This document shows positions 1-10,105 of a DNA stretch of 64,000 nt, piece by piece. Made by a program: the position numbers and the translations under genes. Origin of the DNA: Pimelobacter simplex (GTDB lineage Bacteria > Actinomycetota > Actinomycetes > Propionibacteriales > Nocardioidaceae). The DNA lies in NCBI RefSeq assembly GCF_024662235.1, contig NZ_CP096276.1:2914001-2978000 (forward strand), in the 5' to 3' direction. The notes under the pieces are model-generated. The model was not told the origin of the DNA and did not search any database. It saw nothing but the letters and a program-made list of their open reading frames with translations. Position 1 is the first letter of the stretch. Every line of letters starts with the position of its first letter.

Positions 1-584
1 CGAGAAGGTGACGTTCTCGAACGCCTTGCCGGGCGCGATGAAGTAGACCTGGCACAGCTCGGCCGTGGCGCCCGCCGCGAACGGCGTCGGCAGCGCCGCG
101 CCGACACAGGCCGGCAGCTGCTCGGCCGTGTAGTAGTTCGGCGCCTCCAGGGTCGCGCCGTCGGAGGCCCACAGGACGTTGGCGAGCTTGAGCCCGCCCA
201 GGTCCGTGTCGCCCTCGTTGGTGAGCGCCACCCGCACGAAGTACGGCGTCCGCGCGGCCGTCGCCGCGTCGAGGTTCCAGCCCGGGAACGACGCGGCGAA
301 GGTGGTGCGCTCGATCTTCTGCACCGCGACCTCGAGCACCGCGACCTCGTCCTGGCGCCGCTGGAAGGCGATCACGCCCTCCTCGCCCAGCCCCAGCTGC
401 GTGCCGGGCTCGGTGAGCGTGGTGCCCTCGGGCACCGCGAGGTACGACGCGGGCGCCGTCGAGCTGGGCGCCTCGCTCGCCCGGGGGCGGTCGTCGGCGT
501 CCTTGCCGGCGTCCGACCCGCACGCCGCGAGGCCGGCGGCCGCCACGAGGGCGGCCACCGGCACGGCGGCGAGCCGGACGCGGG

Positions 585-591
<7 letters not shown>
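1..591 (-). CDS. Secreted lipoprotein of unknown function (C-terminus beyond window)
   Basis: Reading leftward from an ATG at 591, the product starts with a short basic n-region, a hydrophobic Ala/Val-rich stretch and a lipobox (LAAC, Cys about residue 24), so it should be diacylated and anchored outside the membrane. A low-complexity Asp/Ser/Pro linker follows, then a beta-rich region resembling the extracellular DUF4352-like domains of actinobacterial lipoproteins (inference). The frame is open to the window edge, so the C-terminus is missing. Its first 7 nt overlap the end of glyS, so it is probably translated from the glyS transcript. I cannot assign a function. Confidence 0.75.
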
Positions 592-1982
<1,391 letters not shown>

Positions 1983-2065
1983 GGGGAATCCTTCGGGGGA
2001 CGAGCCCGGCTGGCTGCCGGGCGTGACTTCTGTTGTCGGTCTCGCGCGGGACGCGAAGTAAAGGC

Positions 2066-2398
2066 CTAGGTTACGCGAGCGTCGGCCACGTTGAGCACGC
2101 CGCCGGGCTCGACCACCTCGTAGGCGCCCGGCTCGTCGATCGCCCGGCTCAGCACCGGCACGCCGTGCAGCTTGAGCTCGTACGACGACAGCGCCCGCCG
2201 GTAGGCCCCGACGTTGTCCCAGCGGGTGGTGAGCACCCACAGGTCCGGGTCGTCGAGGTTGCGCCCGATCGAGCCGCCGGCATAGCCCGGCTTGTCGGCC
2301 AGGAGTCCGTGCACGCGCTCGAGATCGGCCCGGAGCGAGGCGGGGTCCTCCCCCGCGCGGAAGCGGTTCACGACGAGCACGAGCCGCACTCTACGCAC
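2066..2398 (-). CDS. Antibiotic biosynthesis monooxygenase (ABM) family protein
   Basis: A 110-residue protein of the small dimeric alpha/beta (ferredoxin-like barrel) type. The beta strand [10 protein letters not shown], helix [19 protein letters not shown] and the later [20 protein letters not shown] match the ABM/heme-degrading monooxygenase pattern. Family members oxidise small aromatic substrates or degrade heme without a cofactor; the substrate here is unknown. The start is ambiguous between GTG codons at 2398 and 2389. It lies just upstream of glyS on the same strand and divergent from the molybdopterin oxidoreductase, so the TetR operator at 2432-2455 could affect both. Its TAG stop lies about 85 nt before the glyS start. 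Confidence 0.65.
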   Translation of the reverse strand: MRRVRLVLVVNRFRAGEDPASLRADLERVHGLLADKPGYAGGSIGRNLDDPDLWVLTTRWDNVGAYRRALSSYELKLHGVPVLSRAIDEPGAYEVVEPGGVLNVADARVT

Positions 2399-2431
2399 CC
2401 GGCCGGCCCTTGACGCGGCGGTCGGCGGAAG

Positions 2432-2455
2432 CGACTATGACACCTGTCATAGTCG
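2432..2455. promoter_or_regulatory. Perfect 11+2+11 inverted repeat, probable TetR operator
   Basis: Arm CGACTATGACA (2432-2442), spacer CC, arm TGTCATAGTCG (2445-2455): every base pairs. It sits 16 nt before the molybdopterin oxidoreductase start and covers a candidate -10 (TATGAC, 2436-2441) behind a possible -35 (TTGACG, 2410-2415; spacing 20, long). The TetR gene is the last gene of the same operon, so autoregulated repression is the natural reading (inference). Confidence 0.8.
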
Positions 2456-2471
2456 AGCGGCGGGAGCCACC

Positions 2472-4918
2472 ATGACCACGACCTCCGAACCCACCTGGCA
2501 GAAGTCGGCCTGCATCCTGTGCGAGTGCAACTGCGGGATCGAGGTGCAGGTCGAGGACCGCCGGCTCCTGCGCATCCGCGGCGACAAGGACCATCCCTCG
2601 TCGGCGGGCTACACCTGCGAGAAGCCGCTGCGCCTCGACCGCTACCAGAACGGCACGCCCCGGCTGACCAGCCCGCTGCGGCGGCGCCCCGACGGCACCT
2701 ACGAGGAGATCGACTGGGACACCGCGATCACCGAGATCGCCGGGCGCCTGGCCGCGATCCGCGACGAGCACGGCGGCGACAAGATCTTCTTCTACGGTGG
2801 CGGCGGGCAGGGCAACCACCTCGGCGCGGGCTACGGCCAGTCGCTCCAGGCCGCGGTCGGCGCGAAGTACAAGTCCAACGCGCTCGCCCAGGAGAAGACC
2901 GGCGAGATGTACGTCGACGGCCGGCTCTACGGCGGCCACACCAAGGGCGACTTCGAGCACGCCGAGGTCGTCGTCTTCGTCGGCAAGAACCCGTGGCAGT
3001 CGCACTCCTTCCCCCGCGCCCGGCCGGTGCTCAAGGAGATGGCGGCCGACCCGGCCCGGACCATGGTCGTGATCGACCCGCGGCGCAGCGAGACCGCGGC
3101 GATGGCCGACGTCCACCTGCAGGTCCGCCCCGGCACCGACGCGTGGTGCCTGGCCGCGCTCGGCGCGGTCCTGGTCCAGGAGGACCTCGTCGACCACGCC
3201 TTCGTCCGCGACCACACGACCGGCGCGGAGCCGGTGCTCGCGGCCTACCGCGAGGTCGACGTCGCCGACTACGCCGCCCGCTGCGGCGTGCCCGAGGACC
3301 TGATCCGCACCACCGCCCGCCGGATCGGCACCGCCGCGAGCGTGTGCACCTACGAGGACCTCGGCATCCAGCAGGCGCCGCACAGCACGCTGAGCTCCTA
3401 CCTCAACAAGATGCTGTGGATCCTCACCGGCAGCTTCGCACAGGAGGGCGGGATGTTCCTGCACTCGACCTTCGCGGCGATCGCGGGCGGCGGCTCGCCC
3501 GCGGCGCCCTCCGGCGGGTCGCGGCGGCCGCGCTCACCGCTCCGGCGGGTCGCGGGTGCCGCGAGCGACCTCGCCGTCGCCGGCGCGGTCCGGCTGCCGG
3601 CCTTCCTGCCCGACCTCGTCGCCGCGCCCGCGGCCCGGCGCTGCGCGGGCCGGTCGCGGCCGTGGCCACCGGAGGTGGCGCGCCCGGGGCGCCGGCGCGC
3701 ACGCCGGCGGCGGAGCGTCGTACGCCGGTCACGGGGGCGCGGATCATCGCCGGGCTGGTGCCGTGCAACTCCATCGCCGAGGAGATCGACACCGACCACC
3801 CCGACCGGTTCCGGGCGATGTGGATCGACAGCGTCAACCCCGCGCACTCGCTGGCCGACTCGGCCGGCTTCCGCAAGGCGATGCGTGCGCTCGAGCTGAG
3901 CGTCGTGGTCGACATCGCGATGACCGAGACCGCCCGCGAGGCGGACTACGTGCTGCCCGCGGCCACCCAGTTCGAGAAGTGGGAGTGCACGTTCTTCAAC
4001 GTCGACTTCCCCGAGAACGTCTTCCACCTGCGCGCGCCGCTGATGGACCCCTTGCCCGGCACCCTGCCCGAGCCGGAGATCTACGCCCGCCTGGTGCGCG
4101 AGCTCGGCGTCGTCGACGAGAGCGTGCTCGCCCCCCTGCGCCGGGCCGCCGCGCGCGGGACGACCCAGTACGCGCTGGCGTTCTTCGCGACGGTGGCGGC
4201 CCGGCCGCGGCTGATGGGGCTGGCGGCGTACCTGCTGCACGAGACGCTGGGGCCCACGCTCGGCGGGGCCCGCAGCGCCGCCGCGCTCTGGGGCGTCGCC
4301 CAGCTGTGCGCGCTCAACCAGCCCGCGGCGGTGGCCCGGGCCGGGTTCGGCGGGCCCGGGTTCGAGCCCGGCAACCGGCTGTTCCGGCGGATCCTCGAGG
4401 GCGAGGCCGTCGTCTTCACCCGCGACGAGCACGCGGACGCGTGGGACTACGTGCGGCGGCCGGACCGGCGCTTCACGCTCGAGATCCCCGAGCTCGTCGA
4501 GCGGTTCCGCGCCCTGGCCGACGAGCCGAGCTCGTGGACCAGCGCGGAGTTCCCGGTCGTGCTCTCCGCCGGCGAGCGGCGCTCGTTCACCGCCAACACG
4601 ATCATCCGCGATCCCTCCTGGCGCCGGCGCGACGCCGACGGCGCGCTCCGGATCAGCCCGGCCGACGCCGCCGCGCTCGGCGTCGGCACCGGGGACGCCG
4701 TCCGCGTGGTGACCGAGGCCGGCAGCGCGGTCGCGACGGCCGAGGTCACCGACACCCTCCAGCCCGGGCACGTCTCGCTGCCCAACGGCCTCGGCGTCGT
4801 CCACCCCGACGGCTCCCCCGGCGTCGCGCCCAACGAGCTGACCTCCGTGCACCACCGGGACTGGCTGGCCGGGACGCCCTGGCACAAGTACGTGCCGGCC
4901 CGGCTGGAGCGCGCATGA
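2472..4918 (+). pseudogene. Molybdopterin oxidoreductase, FdhF-like, frameshifted
   Basis: A Mo/W-bisMGD enzyme of the DMSO reductase superfamily in two frames. The first part (from ATG 2472) carries a [4Fe-4S] motif C14-x2-C17-x3-C21-x27-C49, Lys51, and the cofactor-binding region (FVGKNPWQSHSF). From about 3640 the homologous sequence continues in the frame two bases ahead (IIAGLVPCNSIAEEI, then the MoCo-dinucleotide-binding C-terminal domain ending GTPWHKYVPAR). One base lost near 3630-3650, or two gained, in a GC-rich variable linker explains this. Otherwise the gene looks intact and full length (about 815 codons), so a sequencing error is possible. Substrate unknown. A TetR gene overlaps its stop by ATGA. 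I recall a similar pair in M. tuberculosis (Rv0196/Rv0197). Confidence 0.85.
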
Positions 4919-5478
4919 GCGGCCGGCTCGCGGCGCCGCGCGAGGCGATGCTCGACAGCGCGATCGCCCTGTTCCGCGAGCGCGGCGTGGCGGCGACCTC
5001 GCTGCGCGACGTGGTGGCCCACAGCGGCGCTCCGCGCGGCTCGATCTACCACCACTTCCCCGGTGGCAAGGCCGAGCTGGCCGAGGACGCCACCCGCCGC
5101 GCGGGCGAGCTGATGGGCCTGCTGATCCGCCGGATCGTCGACAGCGCCGACCCCGCCACCGCGGTCGAGGCGATGATCGACCACTGGTCCGGGGTGCTGC
5201 TCGGCAGCGACTTCGCCGCGACCTGCCCGGTCGCCGCGGCCGCCCTGTCCCCCGACGAGACGGCGGCCGCGCGCGCCGCCGCCGGGAACGCCTTCGCGGG
5301 CTGGGAGGACGTCCTCGCCGCCGCGCTCACCGAGCGGGGACACCCCGCGGCCGAGGCGGCGGACCGGGCCGCGCTCGTCGTCAGCGCGATCGAGGGGGCG
5401 CTGCTGGTCAGCCGCGCCCGTCGTACGGACGCGCCGCTGCGGGCGGTCGGCCGGGAGCTGGTGCGCCACCTGACCTGA
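4915..5478 (+). CDS. TetR/AcrR-family transcriptional regulator (LmrA/YxaF-like)
   Basis: A 187-residue one-component repressor. The N-terminal HTH is canonical: an opening helix (ALFRERGVAATSLRDVV), then the recognition part GAPRGSIYHHFPGGKAELAE at residues 40-60. The C-terminal ligand domain, with a CPVAAAAL segment and Ala-rich helices, resembles the YxaF/LmrA C-terminal family. The start ATG overlaps the stop of the oxidoreductase (ATGA), so the two are cotranslated. The expected operator is the perfect palindrome at 2432-2455 upstream of the operon. The ligand is unknown but is likely related to the oxidoreductase substrate (inference). Confidence 0.92.
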   Translation: MSGRLAAPREAMLDSAIALFRERGVAATSLRDVVAHSGAPRGSIYHHFPGGKAELAEDATRRAGELMGLLIRRIVDSADPATAVEAMIDHWSGVLLGSDFAATCPVAAAALSPDETAAARAAAGNAFAGWEDVLAAALTERGHPAAEAADRAALVVSAIEGALLVSRARRTDAPLRAVGRELVRHLT

Positions 5479-5509
5479 GCCGTGCCGCCCGAGGCACCGC
5501 GTCGCCGAC

Positions 5510-5538
5510 TTGACCGGGCCTGCTCCGCAGATGAGAAT
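5510..5538 (+). promoter_or_regulatory. znuACB promoter (-35 TTGACC, -10 GAGAAT)
   Basis: TTGACC at 5510-5515 and GAGAAT at 5533-5538 are separated by 17 nt. A start site 7-8 nt downstream falls on the ATG at 5546, so the mRNA is probably leaderless. The -10 is buried inside the Zur palindrome. Confidence 0.6.
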
Positions 5539-5547
5539 GATTCTCAT
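5531..5547. promoter_or_regulatory. Zur box overlapping the znuA start
   Basis: ATGAGAAT-G-ATTCTCAT, a perfect 8+1+8 palindrome, matches the Fur/Zur class (TGAnAATnATTnTCA). Its position over the -10 and the start codon of a zinc importer identifies it as a Zur operator: zinc-loaded Zur would block transcription. No Fur-family gene lies in this window. Confidence 0.85.
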
Positions 5548-6496
5548 GCGCTTGATGTCCGGCCTCGTCGCCCTGTCCTCCCTCGCCCTGCTCGCCTCCG
5601 GCTGCTCGGCGTTCAGCGACGACACCAAGGCCGACGGCAAGACCACCGTCGCCGCCGCCTTCTACCCCCTGGCCTACGTCTCCGACCGGGTCACCGAGGG
5701 CACCGGCACCGACGTCCAACTGCTCACCCAGCCCGGTGCCGAGCCGCACGACCTCGAGCTGACGGTCAAGGAGACCGCCGAGCTCGCCTCGGCCGACCTC
5801 GTCGTCTACGAGTCGGGCTTCCAGCCGGCCGTCGACGACGCCGTCGAGCAGAACGCCGGCGGCGCCACCCTCGACGCCACCAAGGTCGTCGACCCCCTGC
5901 CCTTCGACGAGTCGGCCGAGGAGCACGAGGAGCACGCCGGCGAGGACGGGCACGACGAGGAGCACGACCACGACCACGGCGAGCTCGACCCGCACTTCTG
6001 GCAGGACCCGCTGCGCATGGCCGACCTCGGCGACGCCGTCGCCGACAAGCTGGCCGGCGTCGACGCCGACCACGCCGAGCGCTACCGCTCCAACGCCGCG
6101 GCGCTGCGCACCGACCTCGAGGCGCTCGACGCGGAGTACACCGCTGGCCTGGGCGCCTGCACGCGTGACACCATCGTGGTGTCCCACGACGCCTTCGGGT
6201 ACCTCGAGAAGTACGGTCTCCACGTCGCCTCGATCGTGGGGCTGACCCCCGACGCCGAGCCGACCGGTGCGACGCTGGGCAAGCTGAAAGAGCTCATCCG
6301 GACGGAAGGCATCACCACGGTGTTCAGCGAGCCGCTCAAGCCGGCCCTCGGCGAGAACTTCGCCAAGGACCTCGGTCTCCGCAACGGCGTGCTCGACCCG
6401 ATCGAGGGGCTGACCGACGCCACCGCGGACGAGGACTACCTGACGCTCATGCGCACCAACCTCGAGGCCATCGTGGCCGCCAACGGGTGCCGATGA
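5546..6496 (+). CDS. znuA: Zinc ABC transporter substrate-binding lipoprotein ZnuA
   Basis: Captures Zn(II) outside the membrane and delivers it to ZnuB. The 316-residue product has a signal peptide with lipobox (LLASGC), the cluster A-I fold, and metal ligands in EPHDLEL, LDPHFWQDP, VVSHDAFGYL and the late SEPLKP segment. Between the first two ligand segments is a His/Asp/Glu-rich loop (EEHEEH...HDEEHDHDHGE) diagnostic of zinc-specific members. Four in-frame ATGs occur at 5531-5557. ATG 5546 is chosen because the promoter places the transcription start there and the signal peptide then has normal length; 5531 or 5555 remain possible. It is followed by znuC with an ATGA overlap. Confidence 0.94.
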   Translation: MRLMSGLVALSSLALLASGCSAFSDDTKADGKTTVAAAFYPLAYVSDRVTEGTGTDVQLLTQPGAEPHDLELTVKETAELASADLVVYESGFQPAVDDAVEQNAGGATLDATKVVDPLPFDESAEEHEEHAGEDGHDEEHDHDHGELDPHFWQDPLRMADLGDAVADKLAGVDADHAERYRSNAAALRTDLEALDAEYTAGLGACTRDTIVVSHDAFGYLEKYGLHVASIVGLTPDAEPTGATLGKLKELIRTEGITTVFSEPLKPALGENFAKDLGLRNGVLDPIEGLTDATADEDYLTLMRTNLEAIVAANGCR

Positions 6497-7320
6497 GCAC
6501 CACCCCGGAGACCCGGGCCGCGCCGGCCGCGGTCGCGATCAGCCACGGCAGCGTCGCCCTCGGCGGCCGCCCGGTGCTGCGCGGCATCGACCTCAGCGTG
6601 GCCCCCGGCGACTTCGTCGCCCTGATGGGCGCCAACGGCTCGGGCAAGTCCACGCTCGTGCGTGCCCTGGTCGGCCTGCGGCCGCTGGTCTCCGGTGAGG
6701 TCCGCCTCTTCGGCACCCCCCTCGACGACTACGACGACTGGCGCCGGATCGGGTTCGTCCCCCAGCGCGCCACCGCCGCCTCCGGCATCCCCGCCTCGGT
6801 GTGGGAGGTCGTCGCCGCCGGGCGGCTCACCCGGCGCCGGCTGCTCCGCCCGCTCTCCCGGACCGACCGGGCCGCCATCGACGAGGCGCTCGAGATCGTC
6901 GGCCTCGCCGACCGGCGCCGCGACGCGGTCAGCAACCTCTCCGGCGGCCAGCAGCAGCGCGTGCTCATCGCCCGCGCGCTGGCCGGCGAGCCGGAGCTGT
7001 TCTTCCTCGACGAGCCCACCGCCGGCGTCGACCTGCCCAACCAGCAGGTGCTCGCCGACACCCTGCGCCGGCTCAAAGAGCGCGGCGCGACCATCGTCCT
7101 GGTCGCCCACGAGCTCGGGCCGCTGGCGCCCCTGGTCGACCGCGCCGTCGTCCTGCGCGACGGACGGGTCGCCTACGACGGCCCCCCGCTGCTCGACCAC
7201 GAGGTGCACCAGCCGTGGTTCGCCGAGCCGCACACGCACCACCATCACCACGGACGCCCCACGGCCGACCACGTGCCCCAGGTCTCCTCCCCCGTCGACC
7301 GGCCGCGAGGCGATGCCTGA
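6493..7320 (+). CDS. znuC: Zinc ABC transporter ATP-binding protein ZnuC
   Basis: ATPase that powers zinc import through ZnuB. The 275-residue protein shows Walker A (GANGSGKST, about residues 42-50), Q-loop (VPQR), signature LSGGQQQR, Walker B (LFFLDEPT) and switch His (VAHE). The C-terminus carries a His run (HTHHHHHG), which could buffer zinc at the cytosolic face. The start ATG at 6493 overlaps the znuA stop (ATGA), and the end overlaps the znuB start by one base, so the three are translationally coupled. Confidence 0.95.
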   Translation: MSTTPETRAAPAAVAISHGSVALGGRPVLRGIDLSVAPGDFVALMGANGSGKSTLVRALVGLRPLVSGEVRLFGTPLDDYDDWRRIGFVPQRATAASGIPASVWEVVAAGRLTRRRLLRPLSRTDRAAIDEALEIVGLADRRRDAVSNLSGGQQQRVLIARALAGEPELFFLDEPTAGVDLPNQQVLADTLRRLKERGATIVLVAHELGPLAPLVDRAVVLRDGRVAYDGPPLLDHEVHQPWFAEPHTHHHHHGRPTADHVPQVSSPVDRPRGDA

Positions 7321-8327
7321 TGTCCCCCCTCGAGCTGTTCGCCGAGCCGTTCATGCAGCGCGCCCTCATCGCCGCCCTGCTCACCGGACTCGCCGCGCCG
7401 GCCATCGGCACCTTCCTCGTGCAGCGCCGCCTCGCCCTGATGGGCGACGGCATCGGCCACGTCGCCGTCACCGGCGTCGCGATCGGCCTGCTCACCGGCG
7501 CCTCTCCCCTGTGGACCGCCGTGCTCGTCGCCGTCCTGGGCGCGGTGCTCATCGAGGTGATCCGCGAGCGCGGGCAGACCAACGGCGACGTCGCCCTCGC
7601 CCTGCTGTTCTACGGCGGCCTGGCCGGCGGCATCTTCATCAGCGGGCTCGCCGGGCAGAGCGCCTCCGCGCTCAACCGCTACCTCTTCGGGTCACTGAAC
7701 ACCATCTCGTCGAGTGACGTGCTCGTCACGATGGGCCTGGCCATCGCCGTCGTCGGCCTCTGCGTCGGCCTGGCACCCCAGCTCTTCGCCGTCGCCCAGG
7801 ACCAGGAGTTCGCCCGGGTCGCCGGCCTGCGCGTGCGCTCCTACAACGTGCTCGTCGCGGTGCTCGCCGCCGTCTCCGTCACGGTCGCCATGCGCACGGT
7901 CGGCCTGCTGCTCGTCTCCGCGCTCATGGTGGTGCCGGTCGCCACCTCCCAGCAGGTCACCCGCTCGTTCCGGACCACCCTCGGCGCGGCCATGGCGCTC
8001 GGCACCCTGGCCTCGGTGGGCGGGCTGGTGGCGGCGACCTTCGCGTCGTACAAGGTCAACGTGGCGCCGGGGCCGACGATCGTCCTGCTCGCCCTCGCCT
8101 GCTACGCCGTCGCCTGGCCGATCGGCATCTGGCTGCGCCGCCGGGCGCGCCTGCGCGAGCCGTTCGCGTCCGGGCAGGCCGCGCCCGAGCACGACGCCTG
8201 CGGTGAGCACCCGCACGCACACGGACCGGGGTGCGGGCACCTCGCCGTACCGCACGACGACCACGTGGACTACGTCCACGACGGGCACCGGCACGCGGTG
8301 CACGGCGCGCACTACGACGAGCACTGA
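7320..8327 (+). CDS. znuB: Zinc ABC transporter permease ZnuB
   Basis: Integral membrane channel subunit of the zinc importer, 335 residues. It follows the ABC-3 pattern: N-terminal region with IGTFLVQRRLALMGDGIGH, about eight hydrophobic segments, the conserved LFGSLNTIS, and the cytoplasmic coupling segment near DQEFARVAGLRV. The last 45 residues form a His/Asp-rich tail (HDACGEHPHAHGPGCGH, later HDGHRHAVHGAHYDEH) not needed for the permease fold. This is probably a zinc-buffering or sensing tail (inference). ATG at 7320 overlaps the znuC stop (TGATG). A composite hairpin follows the gene. Confidence 0.94.
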   Translation: MSPLELFAEPFMQRALIAALLTGLAAPAIGTFLVQRRLALMGDGIGHVAVTGVAIGLLTGASPLWTAVLVAVLGAVLIEVIRERGQTNGDVALALLFYGGLAGGIFISGLAGQSASALNRYLFGSLNTISSSDVLVTMGLAIAVVGLCVGLAPQLFAVAQDQEFARVAGLRVRSYNVLVAVLAAVSVTVAMRTVGLLLVSALMVVPVATSQQVTRSFRTTLGAAMALGTLASVGGLVAATFASYKVNVAPGPTIVLLALACYAVAWPIGIWLRRRARLREPFASGQAAPEHDACGEHPHAHGPGCGHLAVPHDDHVDYVHDGHRHAVHGAHYDEH

Positions 8328-8346
8328 ACCGGGTCCGCCCGCCCGG

Positions 8347-8450
8347 CGAAGTAGCGCGTTCCGGCGGGCGAAGTGACACGAACCGGCGGTCGAGGACGCA
8401 GCCTCGACCGCCTCTTCGTGCTCCTTCGTGCGCCGGAACGCGCTACTTCG
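8347..8450. repeat. Nested inverted repeat (bidirectional terminator or REP/MITE-like element)
   Basis: Outer arms are perfect 20-mers: CGAAGTAGCGCGTTCCGGCG at 8347-8366 and its complement at 8431-8450. Inner arms GGCGGTCGAGG (8385-8395) and CCTCGACCGCC (8402-8412) form a strong 11-bp stem with a 6-nt loop, flanked by further pairing CACGAA/TTCGTG. It lies between the convergent znuB and uppS ends, and the right outer arm contains the uppS TAG stop. The core works as a bidirectional terminator; the long arms suggest a dispersed intergenic element. Confidence 0.75.
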
Positions 8451-9270
8451 TCGGGTTGGGCTCCGCCCCGCCGTAGCGCCGGTCCCGGCGGGCGTAGGTG
8501 TCGATCGCCTGCCACAGGTCGCGCCGGTCGACGTCGGGCCAGAGCACGTCGGAGAAGACGAACTCGGCGTACGCCGCCTGGTAAAGCATGAAGTTCGAGA
8601 GCCGCTGCTCGCCCGAGGTGCGCCAGATCAGGTCGGCGTCGGGGAGCTCGGGCACGTAGAGGTAGCGGCCGAGGGTGCGCTCGTCGACCTTGTCCGGGTT
8701 GATCTTGCCGGCCGCGACGTCGCGGGCCAGCGCCTTGGCGGCGTCGCCGAGCTCGGAGCGGCCGCCGTAGTTGACGCACATGGTCAGGGTCAGGACGTCG
8801 TTGTGCTTCGTGAGCTCCTCGGCGACCTGGAGCTCGGTGATGACCGACTTCCACAGCCGCGGCGCGCGCCCGGCCCAGCGGACCCGGACGCCGAGCTCGT
8901 GCATCTCGTCGCGGCGACGGCGGATGACGTCGCGGTTGAAGCCCATCAGGAACTTCACCTCGTCGGGGCTGCGCGACCAGTTCTCGGTCGAGAAGGCGTA
9001 CGCCGAGATGGCCTTGACCCCGATCTCGATGGCGCCCTCGACGACGTCGAACAGGCTCGACTCGCCCTCCTCGTGCCCCTTGGTGCGGGGCAGGCCGCGC
9101 TCCTTGGCCCAGCGGCCGTTGCCGTCCATCACGATCGCGACGTGGTGCGGCACGAGCTCGGCCGGTACGGCGGGCGGCCGCACCCCCGAGGGGTGCGGGG
9201 TCGGCGGGCGGACCGGGCCACGGGCGGCGGCCGCCTCGGCGGCACGGGTACGACGGGAAGCGCGAGTCAC
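8443..9270 (-). CDS. uppS: Isoprenyl transferase (long-chain cis-polyprenyl diphosphate synthase)
   Basis: Condenses isopentenyl diphosphate units into the C50/C55 polyprenyl carrier used for cell-wall precursors. The 275-residue product has the cis-prenyltransferase signature DGNGRW (Asp about residue 49), the Asn/Ser region FSTENWSR, and the C-terminal RTSGEQRLSNFM and AYAEFVFSDVLWPD motifs. The first 40 residues form a basic Pro-rich extension. Adjacency to recO makes it the counterpart of mycobacterial Rv2361c rather than the short Z-FPP synthase. GTG 9270 is the start used. The stop codon lies inside the inverted repeat at 8431-8450. Confidence 0.94.
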   Translation of the reverse strand: MTRASRRTRAAEAAAARGPVRPPTPHPSGVRPPAVPAELVPHHVAIVMDGNGRWAKERGLPRTKGHEEGESSLFDVVEGAIEIGVKAISAYAFSTENWSRSPDEVKFLMGFNRDVIRRRRDEMHELGVRVRWAGRAPRLWKSVITELQVAEELTKHNDVLTLTMCVNYGGRSELGDAAKALARDVAAGKINPDKVDERTLGRYLYVPELPDADLIWRTSGEQRLSNFMLYQAAYAEFVFSDVLWPDVDRRDLWQAIDTYARRDRRYGGAEPNPTK

Positions 9271-9295
9271 GGGGACCAGTCTGGCAGCGCTCGGG

Positions 9296-10048
9296 TCAGC
9301 GCTCGACGTAGGCCAGCGACCGCAGCCCGCGCTCGAGCTGCCACTGCACGAACGCCGCGATCAGCCCGCTGGCCTCGCGCACGGGACGCGGCTCGGCGGC
9401 CTCGATGACCGGCCAGTCGCCCGCGAGCAGCGCCCCGAGCAGGACCAGCGTCTCGGGGGCCGGCGTGGCCGAGCCCGGGATCCGGCAGGTGGAGCAGAGG
9501 ACGCCGCCCATCGACGGGTTGAACCAGCGGTGGTGGCCGAGCTCGCCGGTGGCCAGCACGGGCGGGCGGCCGCAGTGGGCGCAGTCGACGAAGGCGGGCG
9601 CGTAGCCGGCGATCGCCAGCGCGCGCAGCAGGTAGGAGTCGAGCACGTGGCAGGGCAGCCGCTGCCCGCCGGCCATCGCGTTGAGCGCCCCGAGGAGCAG
9701 CCCGAACTGCTGGCGCGCGGGCTCGCGCTCCTCGACGACGAGCCGCTCGGCGGTCTCGAGCATCGCGGTGCCCGCGGTGTAGCGGTCGTAGTCGTAGCCG
9801 ATCGGGGCGGCGTACGAGCCGCGGGTCTCGGCCTGGGTGATCGTGTCGAGGTTGCGCCCCTCCGCGATCTGGAGGTCGACGTGGGTGAACGGCTCGAGCC
9901 GCGAGCCCCACCGCGAGGTGGTCCGGCGTACACCCTTGGCCACGGCGCGGACCCGGCCGTTCTCGCGGGTCAGGAGCGTGATGATGCGGTCCGCCTCACC
10001 CAGCTTGTGGGTGCGCAGGACGATCGCCTCGTCACGGTAGAGCGGCAC
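9296..10048 (-). CDS. recO: DNA repair protein RecO
   Basis: Recombination mediator of the RecFOR pathway that loads RecA on SSB-coated single-stranded DNA. The 250-residue protein begins with the OB-fold (LYRDEAIVLRTHKLGEADRI), continues with the helical domain and holds a zinc site with paired CxxC motifs (CAHCGRP, later CSTC). The start is GTG 10048, with a GGAGGG ribosome site close upstream; the frame is open far beyond this but has no homology. It precedes uppS on the same strand by about 25 nt. Confidence 0.95.
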   Translation of the reverse strand: MPLYRDEAIVLRTHKLGEADRIITLLTRENGRVRAVAKGVRRTTSRWGSRLEPFTHVDLQIAEGRNLDTITQAETRGSYAAPIGYDYDRYTAGTAMLETAERLVVEEREPARQQFGLLLGALNAMAGGQRLPCHVLDSYLLRALAIAGYAPAFVDCAHCGRPPVLATGELGHHRWFNPSMGGVLCSTCRIPGSATPAPETLVLLGALLAGDWPVIEAAEPRPVREASGLIAAFVQWQLERGLRSLAYVER

Positions 10049-10105
10049 CCCTCCATTGTGCTGCCTGGGGCGTGACGAAGCCCGGCGCCACCCCGTTGAA
10101 CCGCC

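Noticed and set aside
1983..2240. An 86-codon upstream extension of glyS
   Set aside because: Arg/Gly/Ala-rich without homology and overlaps the ABM gene. The GTG at 1982 has a proper ribosome site.
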